Source: Lanius collurio
Lineage: Eukaryota; Chordata; Aves; Passeriformes; Laniidae
Direction of reading: 5' to 3'
Assembly: GCA_020086605.1 (NCBI GenBank)
Contig: JACBWW010000004.1
Coordinates: 30,259,986-30,323,985, forward strand
Length of the DNA stretch: 64,000 bases
How positions within the stretch are numbered: the first letter of the stretch is position 1; every line of letters begins with the position of its first letter. A program made the position numbers and the translations under genes. Of this stretch, positions 33,691-47,564 are shown in pieces. The notes under the pieces are model-generated. The model did no database searches. It saw only the letters and a list, made by a program, of their open reading frames with translations, and was not told the origin of the DNA.

Positions 33691-36600
33691 GAGCTCGGCT
33701 TTATGAAGTGTTTTGAAACCTGCTTGTAAAAGATGTCGTGTAGGAACAGTGCTCTCTGCTAATAAAAACCACTGTGCAGCAGCATGTTACTGCTGGAATG
33801 GTGAAAAAAGGTGGTGCAGCCACACTTGAGGACTGCCTTGAAGCCCAGGTGTAATAAATTGCTCTCCTTTGCAGTCCTAAATCCTACCTGCTGGGAAAAA
33901 GATCCCAGAGCCTACAATTATAATTTTTAATCTATGTGTCCACATGTTACTTCCAGAATAAATGTTGCATTTTCTTTAAGAAACCAGGGCTCATTTATCT
34001 TTGTTTTTCAGCTGTGTTTCAGAGGGGTAACTGTATGTTTCCCAGCAAGTAAATGCTATTGATGTTACATAGCTGTCATGAGAAAGAAGACAACATGCTG
34101 GTAGTTTGGCAGCCGTTCCCTGGTAAAAGAAAGCATGTAATGATCTTATTGCATGATTTCCCTATTTTCCTCTTGTTCCATATCTTCTACGGATGCAGGC
34201 CGGAGATTAGAAGAATTTCACATCCTGGTTTTCTACCAAAATTCACTTTTCTCAAGAATGCTCCTTTCACTTTCTATAAGTGGCAGCTCTGCTCAATCCC
34301 TGTTTCTCCTCCTACCTTTTTAAGGTTGTAAGGAGTTTTAGATGTGTAGTGTGATTGTCAGAGGCCATTTTCCTCCTGCTGTGCTGAATCAAGGCTGTAG
34401 ACAGCAGTTTCTTCTCAGCTGGTAGTATCAGCTGTCAAATGATAAGAAATGTGCAGTTTCTGCTTTTTACATCCACTGTTGTGGACTAATGGATGTGGTC
34501 GCTAATCTGAAAGCAGCAGCAGAAGCAGAACATACCCCAGCTGCACTTTAGTCTTTCTTGGGATGAAGTTTTCAGCTGTTCAACTGGGTGTAAAGTGGAG
34601 GTAGGGTCACTTTAACCAATAAGCATCATCTGTAAATTTGCTGCTGCAAATGTTCATCAGCTAAAAGAAAATTGCTGACTGTTTTATGATGCTTTTCAGT
34701 TATGTAAGTAAGGTAAGCATAAAAATAATGCTGGAATGCTTCTTCTGTATATGAACAGCTGATTTGCTTGCAGGGTTTATGAAACAGAGCTTTTGCCTGA
34801 TGAGGAGGTTCTTTCCTAGGGGCAGCTGGGTGCTGTGTGTGGCTGCCTGGCACCACAATTTGGGAGCCACACCAAGTACATTGATTAAAAAGAAAGGGCA
34901 ACAGGAGGAGGTGTATATCCTCTGTAGGCCTGTGCCCCAACAATGTCCTGAAGGCCAGCCTGCCCATGTCTATTGCTATCACCATCAAATTCTTTCCACC
35001 CTTTTTCTACATAGGCTCAGAGCTGAAGCACTCAGCTGTATTCAGTTGAGCAAGCTGAAAAAGAACAAGCAGTTTGATGAGCGGTGAAAATTTTGTCCTT
35101 ACAGATTTGGCTGAAGAGCATTCCATCTCTGAGGTCCCTCCCAGGGCAAGAGGAGTAAAGGCAAGACAAACAATTTAGTAATGAAGTTGTATGTAGTGAG
35201 CCCTAGCATTCCTGGCAACAACCAGCAAGAATGGAAGACAAAACTTAATTCACCCACTACTGGAAGCTCATCCTTCTGTATCTATCTCATTTCTGCTAAA
35301 AGAAAATGTAGCTCATCAAAACTGGAAGTATTTGCAAAAACTGACTTCTTTCCTACCTTCAAAAAGAAGATGAAAGAATGCCAACAGGTAGCCTGCCAAG
35401 CTACTATCTTTCTCTGATGGATTTGTTTCTTCTATCCTCATAATCTTTCTGCTTGTAAGAAATGTTTTGAGAATCTAATTCTTGGACTCTATGAGAGCAA
35501 ATGCAATTCCCTGATGTCCTGCTAATGCTGTTGTGGGGAAGAGACTGTGTAATACCTGTGGCAACTCTTGCAGAGACCTGCCTGTCCTCCTGGAAGCTGC
35601 AGCATTTCACATCACCACTACTGCCACACTGACACTGACAGGAGGTTGATCCTTATCCAACATTTTTTTTTAAGTGCAGCAGCCCAGCAAGGAGGACACA
35701 GGGTATTTAAACACAGAGATGTTTCTCTCTGCTCAGCAAATGCAAGATATTTCAGGTCATCTAGCTGTTCTTCTTTAGCAGACCATCAGCTGCACCTTGA
35801 GGAGCCAAGGGGCCTGTCAGGAGGCCAGAGGCTGGTCCAGAAATCACGTCGTTCATGACAACACATCATCTCATTTTCCTGCTGGGCTCATCCTTCAGAT
35901 CAAAATGACCTCTTTAGCCACCTCTGATGGGTTGTGTTCCTCTGCTCCACAGAATTCTCAGCATTTGAAACCAGGTTGAAAAGGCTCATCCAATCCCACA
36001 AGTACTTGTCAGTCTGAGCATAGCCAGCACTGTGCAGTGTTACAGAGCAGAGAACAAATATGTGTGTTGTTGCAATGGGAATCTTTACACCTTCCTACAA
36101 CCATTTGCTCATCAGACCAGCAACTGTGGAGAAGTTTCATAAAACTTAACACCATAGGTCTGAAATAAATGTGCTTTTCGTATGTCCATGTTGCCAAGGT
36201 GAGTAGATTATTAATTATGCAAAACCACAGTGAATTGAGTGAGTGGTCTGTGCCAGGCCAGCTAGGCCAAGCCGGAAGAATTACTAAAGCCTGATGTGAA
36301 TTTGGAGAGGAGGAGTGGAAATAGGTTGCCCCTGCTTAAAACCTTACTTTAATGTAGTCACAGCATGCTTGGGATGGGTTCCCCTGACTCCTTACCCTTC
36401 TCCTCTAGACCAGGTCCTCTCAGGGGTAAGAAGCCTTTTGTCTGGGAAACTCTAATCCCGAAGTGATCACAGGCTCCAGCACTCCCCCAGATCCCTGCCA
36501 TGGTGTGTTCAGCATCTTTTCAGAAGCTTGGTGGAGCAGAGAAGTTGCCTAATACTGACAGATCATCTATGCACTATGAGAGAGCAAGGCATCAAAGAGC

Positions 36601-39600
36601 TCCAATCTCAGTTTCTGGTCAGAGAACAATTCTTGCCATGCTTTGTTATGCACCAAACTGAACTACCTGGTGTAAGGCACTGGGGATGCTTCAAGGAGGC
36701 CCCATCAATTATAAATCTGTGCAACACCTTGTACAGTTCAGATGAACTTTCCTGATGCTCTCACAGCCATTGCAGTATAAAGCTATCAAATAATAATAGT
36801 AGCAATACTCTCCTTTAACACAGGAAACAGGCTAATGTTGTGCATTCTTGGCTAAAAAATACAAGGATTAGATCATGAACTAAAAGCTGTTTTGGCAGAG
36901 AGTGGCCCGGAGTCTTTCTAGTCTTCTGTAAAGTACACTTGAGGGTCAAGCCTTAATTGGCTGTTTTACATGAGGAACACAGAAGTCTTCTCTTTACATC
37001 CGGGGCTGCTAGTGAAACAACACATTTTTTAAAAAATACCTCCCTTAGGTTTATCCAGTTGCAGAAGGGGTAGGCAAAAATCCAACTAATTCTCAGTAGC
37101 CTCTATTGTTCAGTGGTTTATTGCTCAGGCTTACTTCCTCCCAAAATGGTGCTGTACTTAGTTACAACCTTAAGTATTTCTATAAACCACATATGCTCTG
37201 TCCTTGTCCCTCCTTTGAGTTCTTATCCTCCCCCCAAGGGACTCAGCAAGTAACATTTCAGAGCTGACGCTCATGAGATTGGCCTGGACTGCCTGCTGGG
37301 GTGAGTCAGCAGAGCAGGAGTGCTTCTGCCCCAGCTTCTCACCATCTGTCAGCAGAGCCCCTGGTACTGACTGATACAAAAGCCTGCCTGGCTAGGCATG
37401 GTGCCAAGCACATGAGAGGGAAGGACCAAGGCATGGACAGAAGCAGATTTTCCTGGCCCTCATCTATCAGTATATTGTGGTGACGCTTTATGGGAATGTG
37501 CGTTCAACACACAAGCTTTGATATGCTGTACTACTCAAAGTAAGGACTTCTTTGATTCATAGCCTGGTTTCATGCGGTCATACTAGCTGAAATACATTTT
37601 CACTGTGCTACTTTTGGTGTAACAAGCCCTACCTGCCCCCAGCTGTGGCAGCCCCATCATCACACCATGTCCTCTCAGCTGGGTCGGCTGACCGGGGCTC
37701 CAGACCCACTGGTATCAGCCTGGGGACCCTCGGGTGTCCAGGACAAGGACTGTGCAACTGTCCAGCCCTTGTAGACAGGCCCAAGGCAAGAAGCCAGCAT
37801 CCAGCATTATGAGTAACACTGTGCGGGGTGCAGCTTTTGTGTGGGTTCAGACCCGATTTCCGAACTGCATCGTGTCACTTGGAGTTGAGGCAGCTGAAGA
37901 TGGGATGTGACAGGATGTGACCTCCCCCAGGGACAGGGGTATGCACCCTTTGCTCAAACCACCTCCAAGCTGGGTTTCCAATGCTTTTCTGCTAAGGAAG
38001 TGTGTGGTGCCCGCTGCCTGCCCCCACTGGGGGGAGCACCTCCCTGCTTAATGCCTGCTGCCTGCACATCACCGTCCTGAAAGGGTGAGTTCCAAAAAAT
38101 CATAGAGAAAGCAGAGGCAGACAAGGGGCAAGGCAACATGGAATGAAGAACTGCTTCTGGCCAGCTAGAGCAAAACTTAATTTTATCAGAAAAAACGGCT
38201 GGCATATAGTATAAGAACAAGGTAGGGAAAACGTCTCCATGAACAGCAATTGATTAATCAAGAGCCAGTACAGGGCTCTAAAGACCCTTTAAATCTGTAT
38301 TTAAGAACAAGCAAGCAAACATAAAAGCTGAAGCCCTCACAAATGTTACTATTGTAAGCCCCATGACCACATTAACTAAGTGCTGCAACACTTAAGGAAG
38401 GGCATCAGCCACAAAACGCTTCATGGCTATGAAAAGAACTAGTCAAGATGGTTTAATCAAAATAATTTTCTGTAAAATGTGGATATTAAGGTGAATATTT
38501 AGGAAAGTTTAAAGTTTTTATTCTAGCAAAAAAAAGTAAACAAAGCAAAGAAAATCGAAGCAATTTGAGAGGTAATTTTAAAAAGTCTGAATGTAGGGAG
38601 GTTGTTTTATTTATTTGCCTAATAAACCCCTGATTCCTCCATTTATTCTCCTCTTCAGGCAAAAGATGTCAGGGAATTTTTTAAAGTCTTAGCTACCTAA
38701 AAATGGCAACTTGGATAAATTTGCTTCATCTGTCCTATGATTACCACAAAAGGAATGAACAAATTCAAAATTTATTTCTCCTTTAAACAGTAGGGTCAGG
38801 AAGACATCCCCACATGCACCCTGTCACAGACAGCAGCATTTAAAGAATACTCAGGAGCTTTTACAATCTCTTCTCTTTCATTTCCCCTGAAGTTGCATGA
38901 AGCATCTAGAAAAAAAAACCCACAGGAGTGAACGATGCTGCAGCTACCAACAGCTCCATCCCATGGAGAAGGTGTCCAGAGAAACAAGACCCACGATACT
39001 CAGGGCTTGCTGAGCACTCCGGGATCAGTAGTAAGGAAGTTCACCTTCAGTGTTGATCAAGAAATTACTCTCTCCTTACTCTTTTCTTTTTCTGGGTAGC
39101 AGCTCTGTATCTCGTATGTATAGATCCATTGAACCAGTTGTCTGTCTCTTCTTCTAGACATTTCTGTTGAAGATCTAGCTTAACTCTCCAGCCAAACCCA
39201 ACACAATATGATAAAGCTCTTCTGACACAACCCCCATGAACTTGGCCCAGCTAAAAATATCTTCATGTCTCATTAAAAAGGTATGGGTATCAAAGTCTTT
39301 GAGGTGCTATGAGTCTTCATTAACAACAGTGCGCATTCTGGATCCAGAGCAACTACTGTTTCCCCATTATTCGCGCAGCAGAAGGACCATAAAAGATGAG
39401 AGAACAGCTGTAATTAGAACATTAACATCAGAAGTGCTGCTGCTGCATTCTTCTGGCCTAGCAGTAGAAACAACAGAGAATCATATTCTCTTTCTTCATC
39501 ACTGCATTTTTTTCCAGTGCCCAGTGCAAGCCAGGGAGCTGTCAGTTCCTTTCTCAGTTAAACTTCCAGCTTTAAAACTGGACAGACTTGTTTGCTATCT

Positions 39601-41162
39601 TTTATGCTGTAGGAATTTCTAGTAACATGGAAGGAGGAAATCTAACCCACCTACAGTTCTGATTTAAGCCCTTTCCAAGCAGGAAAAAAGCTAAAAGCAT
39701 TTCTTTAGCTGCAGTGATCAATGTGGAGACCATGGCAAATGTTCATTCTGTGTTTTGAAACAAATATTTCTTGTAACTTAATTGCAAGCTTTTGTGCTGT
39801 AACACGTTTTAACTTCTGGAACAAGATTTTCCTGATGTGGGAAGTAGGAGGTAGACATTACTCATGAATGGTCTTTACAGGAGTGAATGGAGTTACCCCA
39901 GAGTAGGACGTCATACGCATGAGTAGAGAGCAGCTTCTATTAACATATAGCTGAAGGAGGCAGAATATGCAGAAATCAAACAAAAAGGCATATCAGGGTG
40001 CTGTGTAGGAGCTTGACTACCTGGGACAGGGAGGGAGATGGGATTCTGGGTATTGGGCAGTAGAGAGGTAATTAGGAGATGTACTTCAGGGGTAAGCTTC
40101 CTTTATGGACCCAGGGCAGCCACTATGTCCTGTGCAGGGAGCGAGCAGAGGCCCTCTGCATGACACTGAATGATCTTCTGGCAGTTTAGAAATGCATTTC
40201 TATTGCCACAGAACACCTGCGTATCAACACCTTCATCACTTATTCAAATAATTTGGTTTCTCATCGAATCCTCCTTGAAGTGTGTGGTGCAGGCAAAGGG
40301 AGGACAGCATGAAGTTCTTTTGCTGCTTAATTTCCTTCAGTTGATCCTTCCCTGAAGAGCTTTTAATGAGACTGACCTTTATTAGCTAATTAGGCTCATC
40401 GAAGTAGCACAATTACATTTAGGTTTCTTTCCTTCTGTGCATACTCCAGATTAGGTTCTCATCATTAGGCAGGTTGGAAGGGGACTTGTAACCATGTATG
40501 GAGGTCAGCAGTCCACCTCATTTCCCTGCCACAGCTACTAAAATTGTCAAGAAAGCTGTGCCACATAGTGCCAAATAATGGGTTTGACAACACAAATGAT
40601 AGTGTTAACTGTTGTAAGGTGTTTTGAATCATGATACTGTGCCCCAGCCAAACCATCTTTAGTTATTCCTAGTGGAGCCCTCAGAGAAAGACCAGGCTGG
40701 CATTACCCTCACCAGCTTCACGTGGCCCTCCACCTTCAGGTATAGCAGGTCAGCTCCTGGAGGGTTTTTAAGCCCAGCCAGAAGGTTTAGTGGGGAAAAG
40801 AAGAAACAAGAGGTGAGACAAGCTTATATCTGCTCTCTGTCCTGTGCTGTCTTGTTGTTTGGATTTCCTGGACTAACCTGGCTGCTGATCACTGGATGGG
40901 GTTTGTTGCTGCAATCATCTTGGCTCTGCTTGCCTGGATCTGGAGCATCAAAGACTGAAAGGTACTGAAAGATAAACTGCTAAATTGGAATTGGGAAAGG
41001 AGAAGCTGAAAGGCTAAATACTAAGACAGCAAAGAATAGATAAAGAGGACTGTGCTGCACTGGATTAGGAACCAATTGTATTATCTGTAAAGTGTGTGTG
41101 GAGCTCTTGGACAAAGTAAAGGGACCAATCAAGTAATGTGTAATCTCATGCACAGCAGTTGC
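33691..41162. other. Intergenic sequence, nothing recognised
   Basis: About 7.5 kb without a recognisable gene, tRNA or transposon. Short frames occur on both strands but none shows conserved motifs. Base composition returns to the AT-rich background right after the CpG island. Confidence 0.45.
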
Positions 41163-41316
41163 AAAATGTATACGTGCTGTATTATAAGTAAGTTAGTAAA
41201 TGTATAAGTACTCTATTTAAAGTACTGTGATAAACAAGTAAAATGTGTATTGCTGTATTATAGATAAGTTAGTAAATGTATAAGTACTGTGTTAAGTAAG
41301 TATAAGTAAGTGATAT
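41163..41316 (+). repeat. Two-copy 77-bp tandem duplication, AT-rich
   Basis: Unit 1 (41163-41239) and unit 2 (from 41240) both begin AAAATGT, contain TGCTGTATTATA and share TAAGTTAGTAAATGTATAAG with exact 77-bp spacing. The units diverge towards the end, where TAAGTA-like short repeats continue to about 41390. Duplicated units of this size are common in the U3 region of retroviral LTRs, but also in ordinary minisatellites. Confidence 0.75.
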
Positions 41317-41422
41317 AGGTTACGTATAAATATGTAAAAGTAGTATAATGTGTAAGTATAGGATAAGTAAGCACAATACACAAAAGAAGTGTTAAGTAGC
41401 TATTATTGTACAAATTAGAAGA

Positions 41423-41748
41423 TGTGAGAGTTCCCCCATGATGCCCAGAGAGGTGATGCATATTTTAAACAATAAGAAGCTTCTGCGTAATCACATTGAT
41501 TCGTTGTACAGAAGTGCTGAGTTCCCGCAGTTAACTTAATTCTCTACCTATTTTTAATGAGTTCTATGCTTATGTATGTGCAAAACAGTTGCTATATGCC
41601 AGAGACCAACCCAGATTTTACAAACAAAATTCAGCATTAACCGTTTGGTACAGAAAAATCACCCTGTTACAATATCAGTCCAGTCTATCAGGCTGTGCTC
41701 TACTGTCCTGATTGAACAATGAAGTTCTGAAGGTTTATTAGAGTCCCT
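41423..41748. other. Possible LTR-derived segment, orientation unresolved
   Basis: The segment between the 77-bp tandem and the CpG-rich block carries TGTGAGAGTTCCCCCATG at its left. An AATAAA on the minus strand (41739-41734) lies at its right. These features could belong to a degraded LTR, but no primer-binding site, matching terminal repeat or target duplication could be fixed. Confidence 0.25.
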
Positions 41749-42450
41749 TCAAGTTGGTCTCAGTCTACCGTCGCTCTGTGCCTTCTGCACGGAGCTCTGG
41801 CGTACCCTCAGTCCGAGGGAAACGTGGCGTTCATTCTGCAGGGTCGCAGAGGCGACTTCGGCAGCAGAAAGGGCGCGGGCTGGGCGCGCTCGCTGGTTCC
41901 TCTGCGGAGGAGGCACGGCAGGGATGGGTAGTCCGAATCCACGTGAACCCCGAAGGCAAAGGGAGAGAGAGGGGCTGCTGGCTTGGGTTCCAACAGGTTC
42001 ATTGTCGGAGGGTCCAGTGCCCACACATGAACCTACCCCCGAGCCAGTTTCAAATACCCCGGGCTCACCCTCCGTCACAGTTTTGTCGGAGGGTGTAACC
42101 GGGCGGGGAAGACAACCAATGGAATACAAGCTGGGGGGGATACAATTCAACCAGAACCAGTGGGGAAAACTGGGAGGCGGGAGATACAACAGGGAGCCGA
42201 TGAACAACCGAGTTAAAGCGATCTTTCCAGAACAGGGGGCGGCAGTTAGGGTCCGGCTGCCTCCAGGGGGGTGCGGTTTAGGCTTCTGAGCCGCCCCCCG
42301 ACCCAACTTCTGACTCGCTCTCCTGGGGAAACTCGACCCATGGGAGGGCTTGGGATTGATTGACATTATGCTGCCTTGGCCCGGCGGTGGGCCAGGACAT
42401 AGCAGCATAAGTACAGCTGCCCCATGGGCAGGCTCCAGGTTGGTCATGGT
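41749..42450 (-). other. CpG-rich block with 232-codon minus frame, possibly LTR-derived
   Basis: This block has roughly 40 CpG dinucleotides by manual count, against a CpG-poor background. On the minus strand it carries an uninterrupted 232-codon frame (42447-41749). The frame is Pro/Ser/Gly-rich with no domain I recognise, and its stop lies 10 bp before an AATAAA at 41739-41734. In the same direction there are two CCAAT-like elements, CCACTGGTTCTGG and TATTCCATTGGTTGTC at about 42165 and 42120. ACCCTCCGACA also occurs twice, at 42013-42003 and 42094-42084. Other frames are open on the + strand as well (114 and 121 codons), as expected for GC-rich DNA. It may be a retroviral LTR with adjoining leader sequence, or an orphan CpG-island promoter. 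I do not assign a protein function. Confidence 0.4.
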
Positions 42451-45400
42451 GGGCGCTGTTTCCAGTCTTTGATAGGTCTTCCAGAAGATTCCTTTCTGAT
42501 TTCATCCATCTTTTCCCATATCCAGAGATGGAAGTGGCACACACAGCAGGGTGGCATGTAGTACTGGCCAGCTGGAAAAGCCATATAACCATGAGATGAT
42601 ACTTGATTCCAGCATCACCCTCTTCTGATCTGGGAGCATCAGTGTACCATGTACTGTACCATGCTTTACGACTTTACAGACAGCAAGAAAATCACAGTAT
42701 CTATCAGATGAAACCAGTTCCACATATATTTGCTGCTTTAGAAAATAATTCTTACAGGATTGTCCTGTGCTGAGGAAAAAAGGAAAGAATAGGTAAAATT
42801 TCCTTTTGATCATTACTGCTAATTGAAGTGCCCTGATGTTGCTATTGTTGGTTTCTTAAAGATTTGATGATTTCCTGAGGGTCTAAGCATGAATCAGTTT
42901 TATGATCTAACCTCGGCACCTCTTGCTGTTGAGAAGTTTCAACTGTGCTCTGTAGACACTGTCACAGGGCCCCAGTGGCTGAGTTCCCCTTAAGGATGAA
43001 TGGGAAATTTTCCTGTGCTAAGGCTCAGACCCAGTAAATTGGGGAACACTTCAGCCATCCACGCAAGCACTTTAAGCATGCATTTATCTTAGGGGCATTG
43101 TAGTCCTCTTGCCTTGCACACTTGGCTATCTTTTTTCCTTCATGAGGACAACTTACAACAATCAACTGTAATAGGAAAGTTTTCCAATAGCAAAGCCATT
43201 AAAAAGAGAGAATTACAGCAGTGTAAGAAAAACTTAGTAAATACCTCATGCTTAATAGTATGTGCCTTGGCTGTGACATACACATTAAGTCAATCTTAAG
43301 GGAATTCTCCAAAGTCCCTCTTTTTTCTTTTATGCAAAAGCAAACTGTGTTTCATTAACCTTTTTGTATGTGTAGGATTCCTATATCGCTCAATCTCTTC
43401 TTTTTATCTTGCGTACTGTGGGCTATACATGGTATTGCTTCATCAGCCTACCTTCCCCTGTGCTCATCTTGAGCTGCAGGACTCGCAGCATCCTCTTTGA
43501 AGGGCCAACATCAATTTGCAGCTAGTCCATTCTGCCCACATGGGGCTCCAGAACATCTTCCCTGCTGTGTCCTTTTTAGGGGATTGAGCAGTGTTTGCCT
43601 GCTGACAGTAAGTCTGATTTATATTTATATGCATTAGTGTAGCAGAGAAATGAATAAATGTAGTTCCCAATCTGCTTTCCCTAGAACATTTGCATTGTTA
43701 ATGTCATTCTTTTCCTGCGGTGTCCACTTCTCACCTCTGTAGCAGCATGGCAAGTGGGGTAAGGATAGAACATCTGAATTTCATGTCAGCTAATGACTGA
43801 GGAGCAAGGCAGGTGGCAGAAAACCCAGGGTGTTACAGCGAGGTGACTTACAGCGTGGTTGAATTACTGTGAGTAACCCCGGTAATGTGCAGTTTGTGCA
43901 ACAAAGTTACTTAGAAAGATTCTATTCAGTTTCTCTCTTAGACTGATTGCTGTGATTTGCTAGGGACTAGATGTACTTATGGAAGCTTTCCCAGCAATTT
44001 CCTTGTTTAGTGGCTCTGCTTTCTGGAAAGGTAACAGAAAGCTGTGTGTTCAAGGAGAGGGCTGAAAGCATTGCAAGGCTAACAATAAATGCAGGCTTTT
44101 TCATGAGACAATCTACTAACTCTAGAAAGCACAAAGATTTCCAAAAAACGCTGGCAGAGTTCTCCCTCCATGAAGTGGGGGAACTACAGTGTCTGCCAAA
44201 GCCAGTGGCTAATTCAGGTTCCTGGCAGGGCTGAGCAGTTTAAGATTATTTTACTTGCTGCTGGCTAAACCAGGGAATCATTTCACATTTCCATGTGTCC
44301 ACCGGGAACAGAGAGGGATGGATTAAGGCACAGACATAGTACCATTTCAAGCACATTCCCATTCTGGGAGTGATGGTTTTTGCTCTGAATTAAACCAACT
44401 TGGAGGCATCCTGCTGGATCTCCCTAACAGAGCCAGGAAAGCTGGGCACTGTCACACACAGATGTCCCAATGCACACACCTTCAGGACCAGCAGCTGCCT
44501 CAGCTCCATCATGGGGAGTCCTAGGGGCATGGCACCAGCTCATTCCTGACTGATGTGACATCACGTGACTGAAGTGCCATCACCTGGGAACCCCTGGAAA
44601 TGTTTAAAACATAGGTTGTTTTTATTATCTTTTCAGAGTTGCTATAAAATTCCTTTATACAAGCATTTGAACTCTGATATGCACTCTTAATTTACTGGCC
44701 TTTTTTATACTTATCAGAGAAGTGGAAAACATTTTCTTATTTAATGTGTGACCTGAAAGATATTCCTGCTTTGCCAAGAAAGTTTATGGAAATGGTGCTT
44801 CCTAAAAACACAGGGACAATGGCATAGACTGTCTTTATAATTTATACTCTGCACTCATTCTAACTCATGCTAACCCCTGCAGCAAAAGAACTCATTTGCC
44901 ATAAAAACAAAAAGATTAGATATCAGTTTGTTTTCATGTACTCTTGGTAACACTCTACTGTGGCTATAATAGAAGTTTGTTACAGTTTAAATTATTACCC
45001 ATTCCACAGCTCATCTTGCTGCTGCTTATTCATGTCACCAAAATCTTAGAGCTATTTCCTGAATATCATCCATTGGTGAACTTTCTTAGTAAAAATACCT
45101 GAAGGCAGTTAGAGATGCCATTCACCAGAGTTCAGGGGCAATTTGTATTTTCATTACCGTGTTTACACTGAATTTTCCTGACCGTTGTTGGCAATAATGG
45201 TCATAGCTGATTTCTTATATGTAAGTTAGGTTATCTGCAGTGACATCCCATTGGCTTTGCTGCTTCAGTGGAGCTCCCTGTAGGAAGAAAGGATAACCCC
45301 CTATGAAACTATGCTCTGTCAGTGAGTGTTTCTCCTGTATGGAAATTCTTCTGCATGGATCTTCTGAGATCCACAGCTACCAGATTATTGCTAAATATTG

Positions 45401-47480
45401 CCTGGGTAAGGAGGAGGTGAAGCAAAGAATCAGGCTAAGGGACACTTGTAAGAAGAATTGACAGGACTTGTGTTGGGGTTTGCATTGCTCAGGTTGTAAC
45501 TGCAGTAACTCCCACTTGAATTTATGTAGATTTTGGAGGTGATAGCCTTTATCTTGCTCCTTTCCTCGGTGCTCCTTCACAAAATCTGTTTGCACCAAGC
45601 CCCAAAATAAATATAGCTGGTGACTGTGGGTTGACAGCAGGATTTTGTTCCTCTTTGTAGACAGACTAAGATGTGCACATGGTTCCATCTGAACATAGAA
45701 CCTGGGACACAATGCAAACTGAGCTCTGCAGAGATCTTCACACTTCACAGCATCTTCACACATCTTTCCATCCTTTCTGTTTTAGTCTCACCACTCCTGT
45801 ATGATTATTTCTTTGCTTTTTCATCTGGTTTATTTTGTATGAGTGCTAATGTTTTTGCTGTGGTCTGAAATATCTGGAAGTTAGTACTTCAGCTTATATA
45901 TTTGCTATCTTTTATATTTACAGGACTTCTGGATCCATTCTGAAAACTGTGTTTCAAGGGCATGTGTTGAAGGGGTCACGGAGGGTGAATACCAGAGGTT
46001 CTGCATCAAACAATTGCAGTCTTTGCCCACTGTTTAAACAAAAGCTGTAGAAAGCCCAGGGAATTGTTCTGAGAATTGTGAGCAGCCATTTCTAAGACGT
46101 ATAGTCTTATGGGTTTGACCTGCCTGGAATTTTTTTGAAACTAGTTTTGAGGTCAAACTATAAAAAAGCCACTCAATAGTTCAGAAAAAGCATTGGAAAA
46201 GCGCTTTAGCAATCTGAGGTAAAGTACAGAGCTTTGAGCTAATAAAACCTATCATGCCTTTGGATTTTGTCACTGGAATAACAATGCAAGCTCTCTGTAC
46301 AAGCAGGTCTGGACTACTTTCGGGGTCAACATCTAGGTCTTGGATTTTTTTCTCACCTAGAAGCAAACCTGAAATTCTCCATCCTGAGATGTCATGTTAG
46401 CACCAGGCATGTCATTTCTGAGGTCTGATGTTGTTTAAATAGGTTGATTTAGTGTTTGCTCCCTACCGGCAGTATTTGGCTACAGCACCAGTTGCACTTT
46501 TCTTTGTGCAAGAAAATGACTTGGTTCCCAGGTAGAGAGTGCAGGTGGTGACTGGCTGGTGCATAGCATCACCATGGGACCATCCTTTTGCTGCAGGATG
46601 GCTGGGCCACCACAGTCCTTTTTCACAACAGCTCAGGGAGCAATGCCAGCCCTGGGCTGACCATGCAGCAACTCAGTGCCAATGGGATGGAGCTGCCTGC
46701 CAGCGTGTGGCTGAGGCGGTAGAAGTTCTCTTTGTCCTTTGCCATGTTTCCAACCCTAGAAAGGAAATCTGGCTCTAAAAGTCAAGGATATTTGATGTGC
46801 CATTGGTCACAGCAGAACTGAAAGCTGAACAGGATTCTTGGGATAGAGCAGATAAGCTGTCTCTTATCAGACACATAAAGAGGCACTATAATCCCTCCTT
46901 CATCCTGTTTTCCACCACCAGCTGAGATAACACAGAAACAAAACAAAAAAAAAGAACTGTAAATAATTTTAATTAGAGCACTAATGCTTAATAAAATGTA
47001 ATGCAGAATAAATTACCTTTAGGTCACTTCTTAGAAGAGCTCACAGGTGTTCCCTGAACTGGAAAAGGATGGTTGGACTTTTTTTTCCCTCCATACACAG
47101 CTTAGCCCTGCAGTCATCTTCTCCCAGCTAACTGGGAGCAGGCTCTGTCCTCTTTCCAGCACTGGCAATAGCAGTGGCAGCTCTTAAATGTCATGAACAA
47201 ATTCAGCAGGGAAATGCAGGGAAGCAGTTTTAGGGCAGCATGTGCCTGCTCTGCCTGTCTCTGCCCTATTATTTCATCTTGTGTGTCGTCTTGCTCTCAG
47301 ATCATAAGCTTCCTATATATGCAGCAAACTTGCTTCAAGTGGATCTCTCTGCCTCATCCCTCTGGCCAGCACTTCTGCTTTATGGAGCCCTTCCATGGAG
47401 GTTTTGCTATTGAGATAATTCTCTGAAGGGAGAGCCATCACTTTACAGATTCACCCGTCTCCTCTCTCTTCTTTTTACAC
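42451..47480. other. Intergenic sequence, nothing recognised
   Basis: About 5 kb of unique-looking sequence with short unsupported frames. No gene, RNA gene or named repeat is recognised. Confidence 0.45.
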
Positions 47481-47490
47481 TGTATATGTA

Positions 47491-47523
<33 letters not shown>

Positions 47524-47564
47524 GAATAAACACACACATGTATACATATGTATATATATATATT
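47481..47564 (+). repeat. TG/TA compound microsatellite
   Basis: The tract begins TGTATATGTATGTGTGTGTG, continues with a run of about 12 TA units, is interrupted by GAATAAACACACACATG, and ends with further TA repeats. Such arrays are usually length-polymorphic. Confidence 0.9.
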
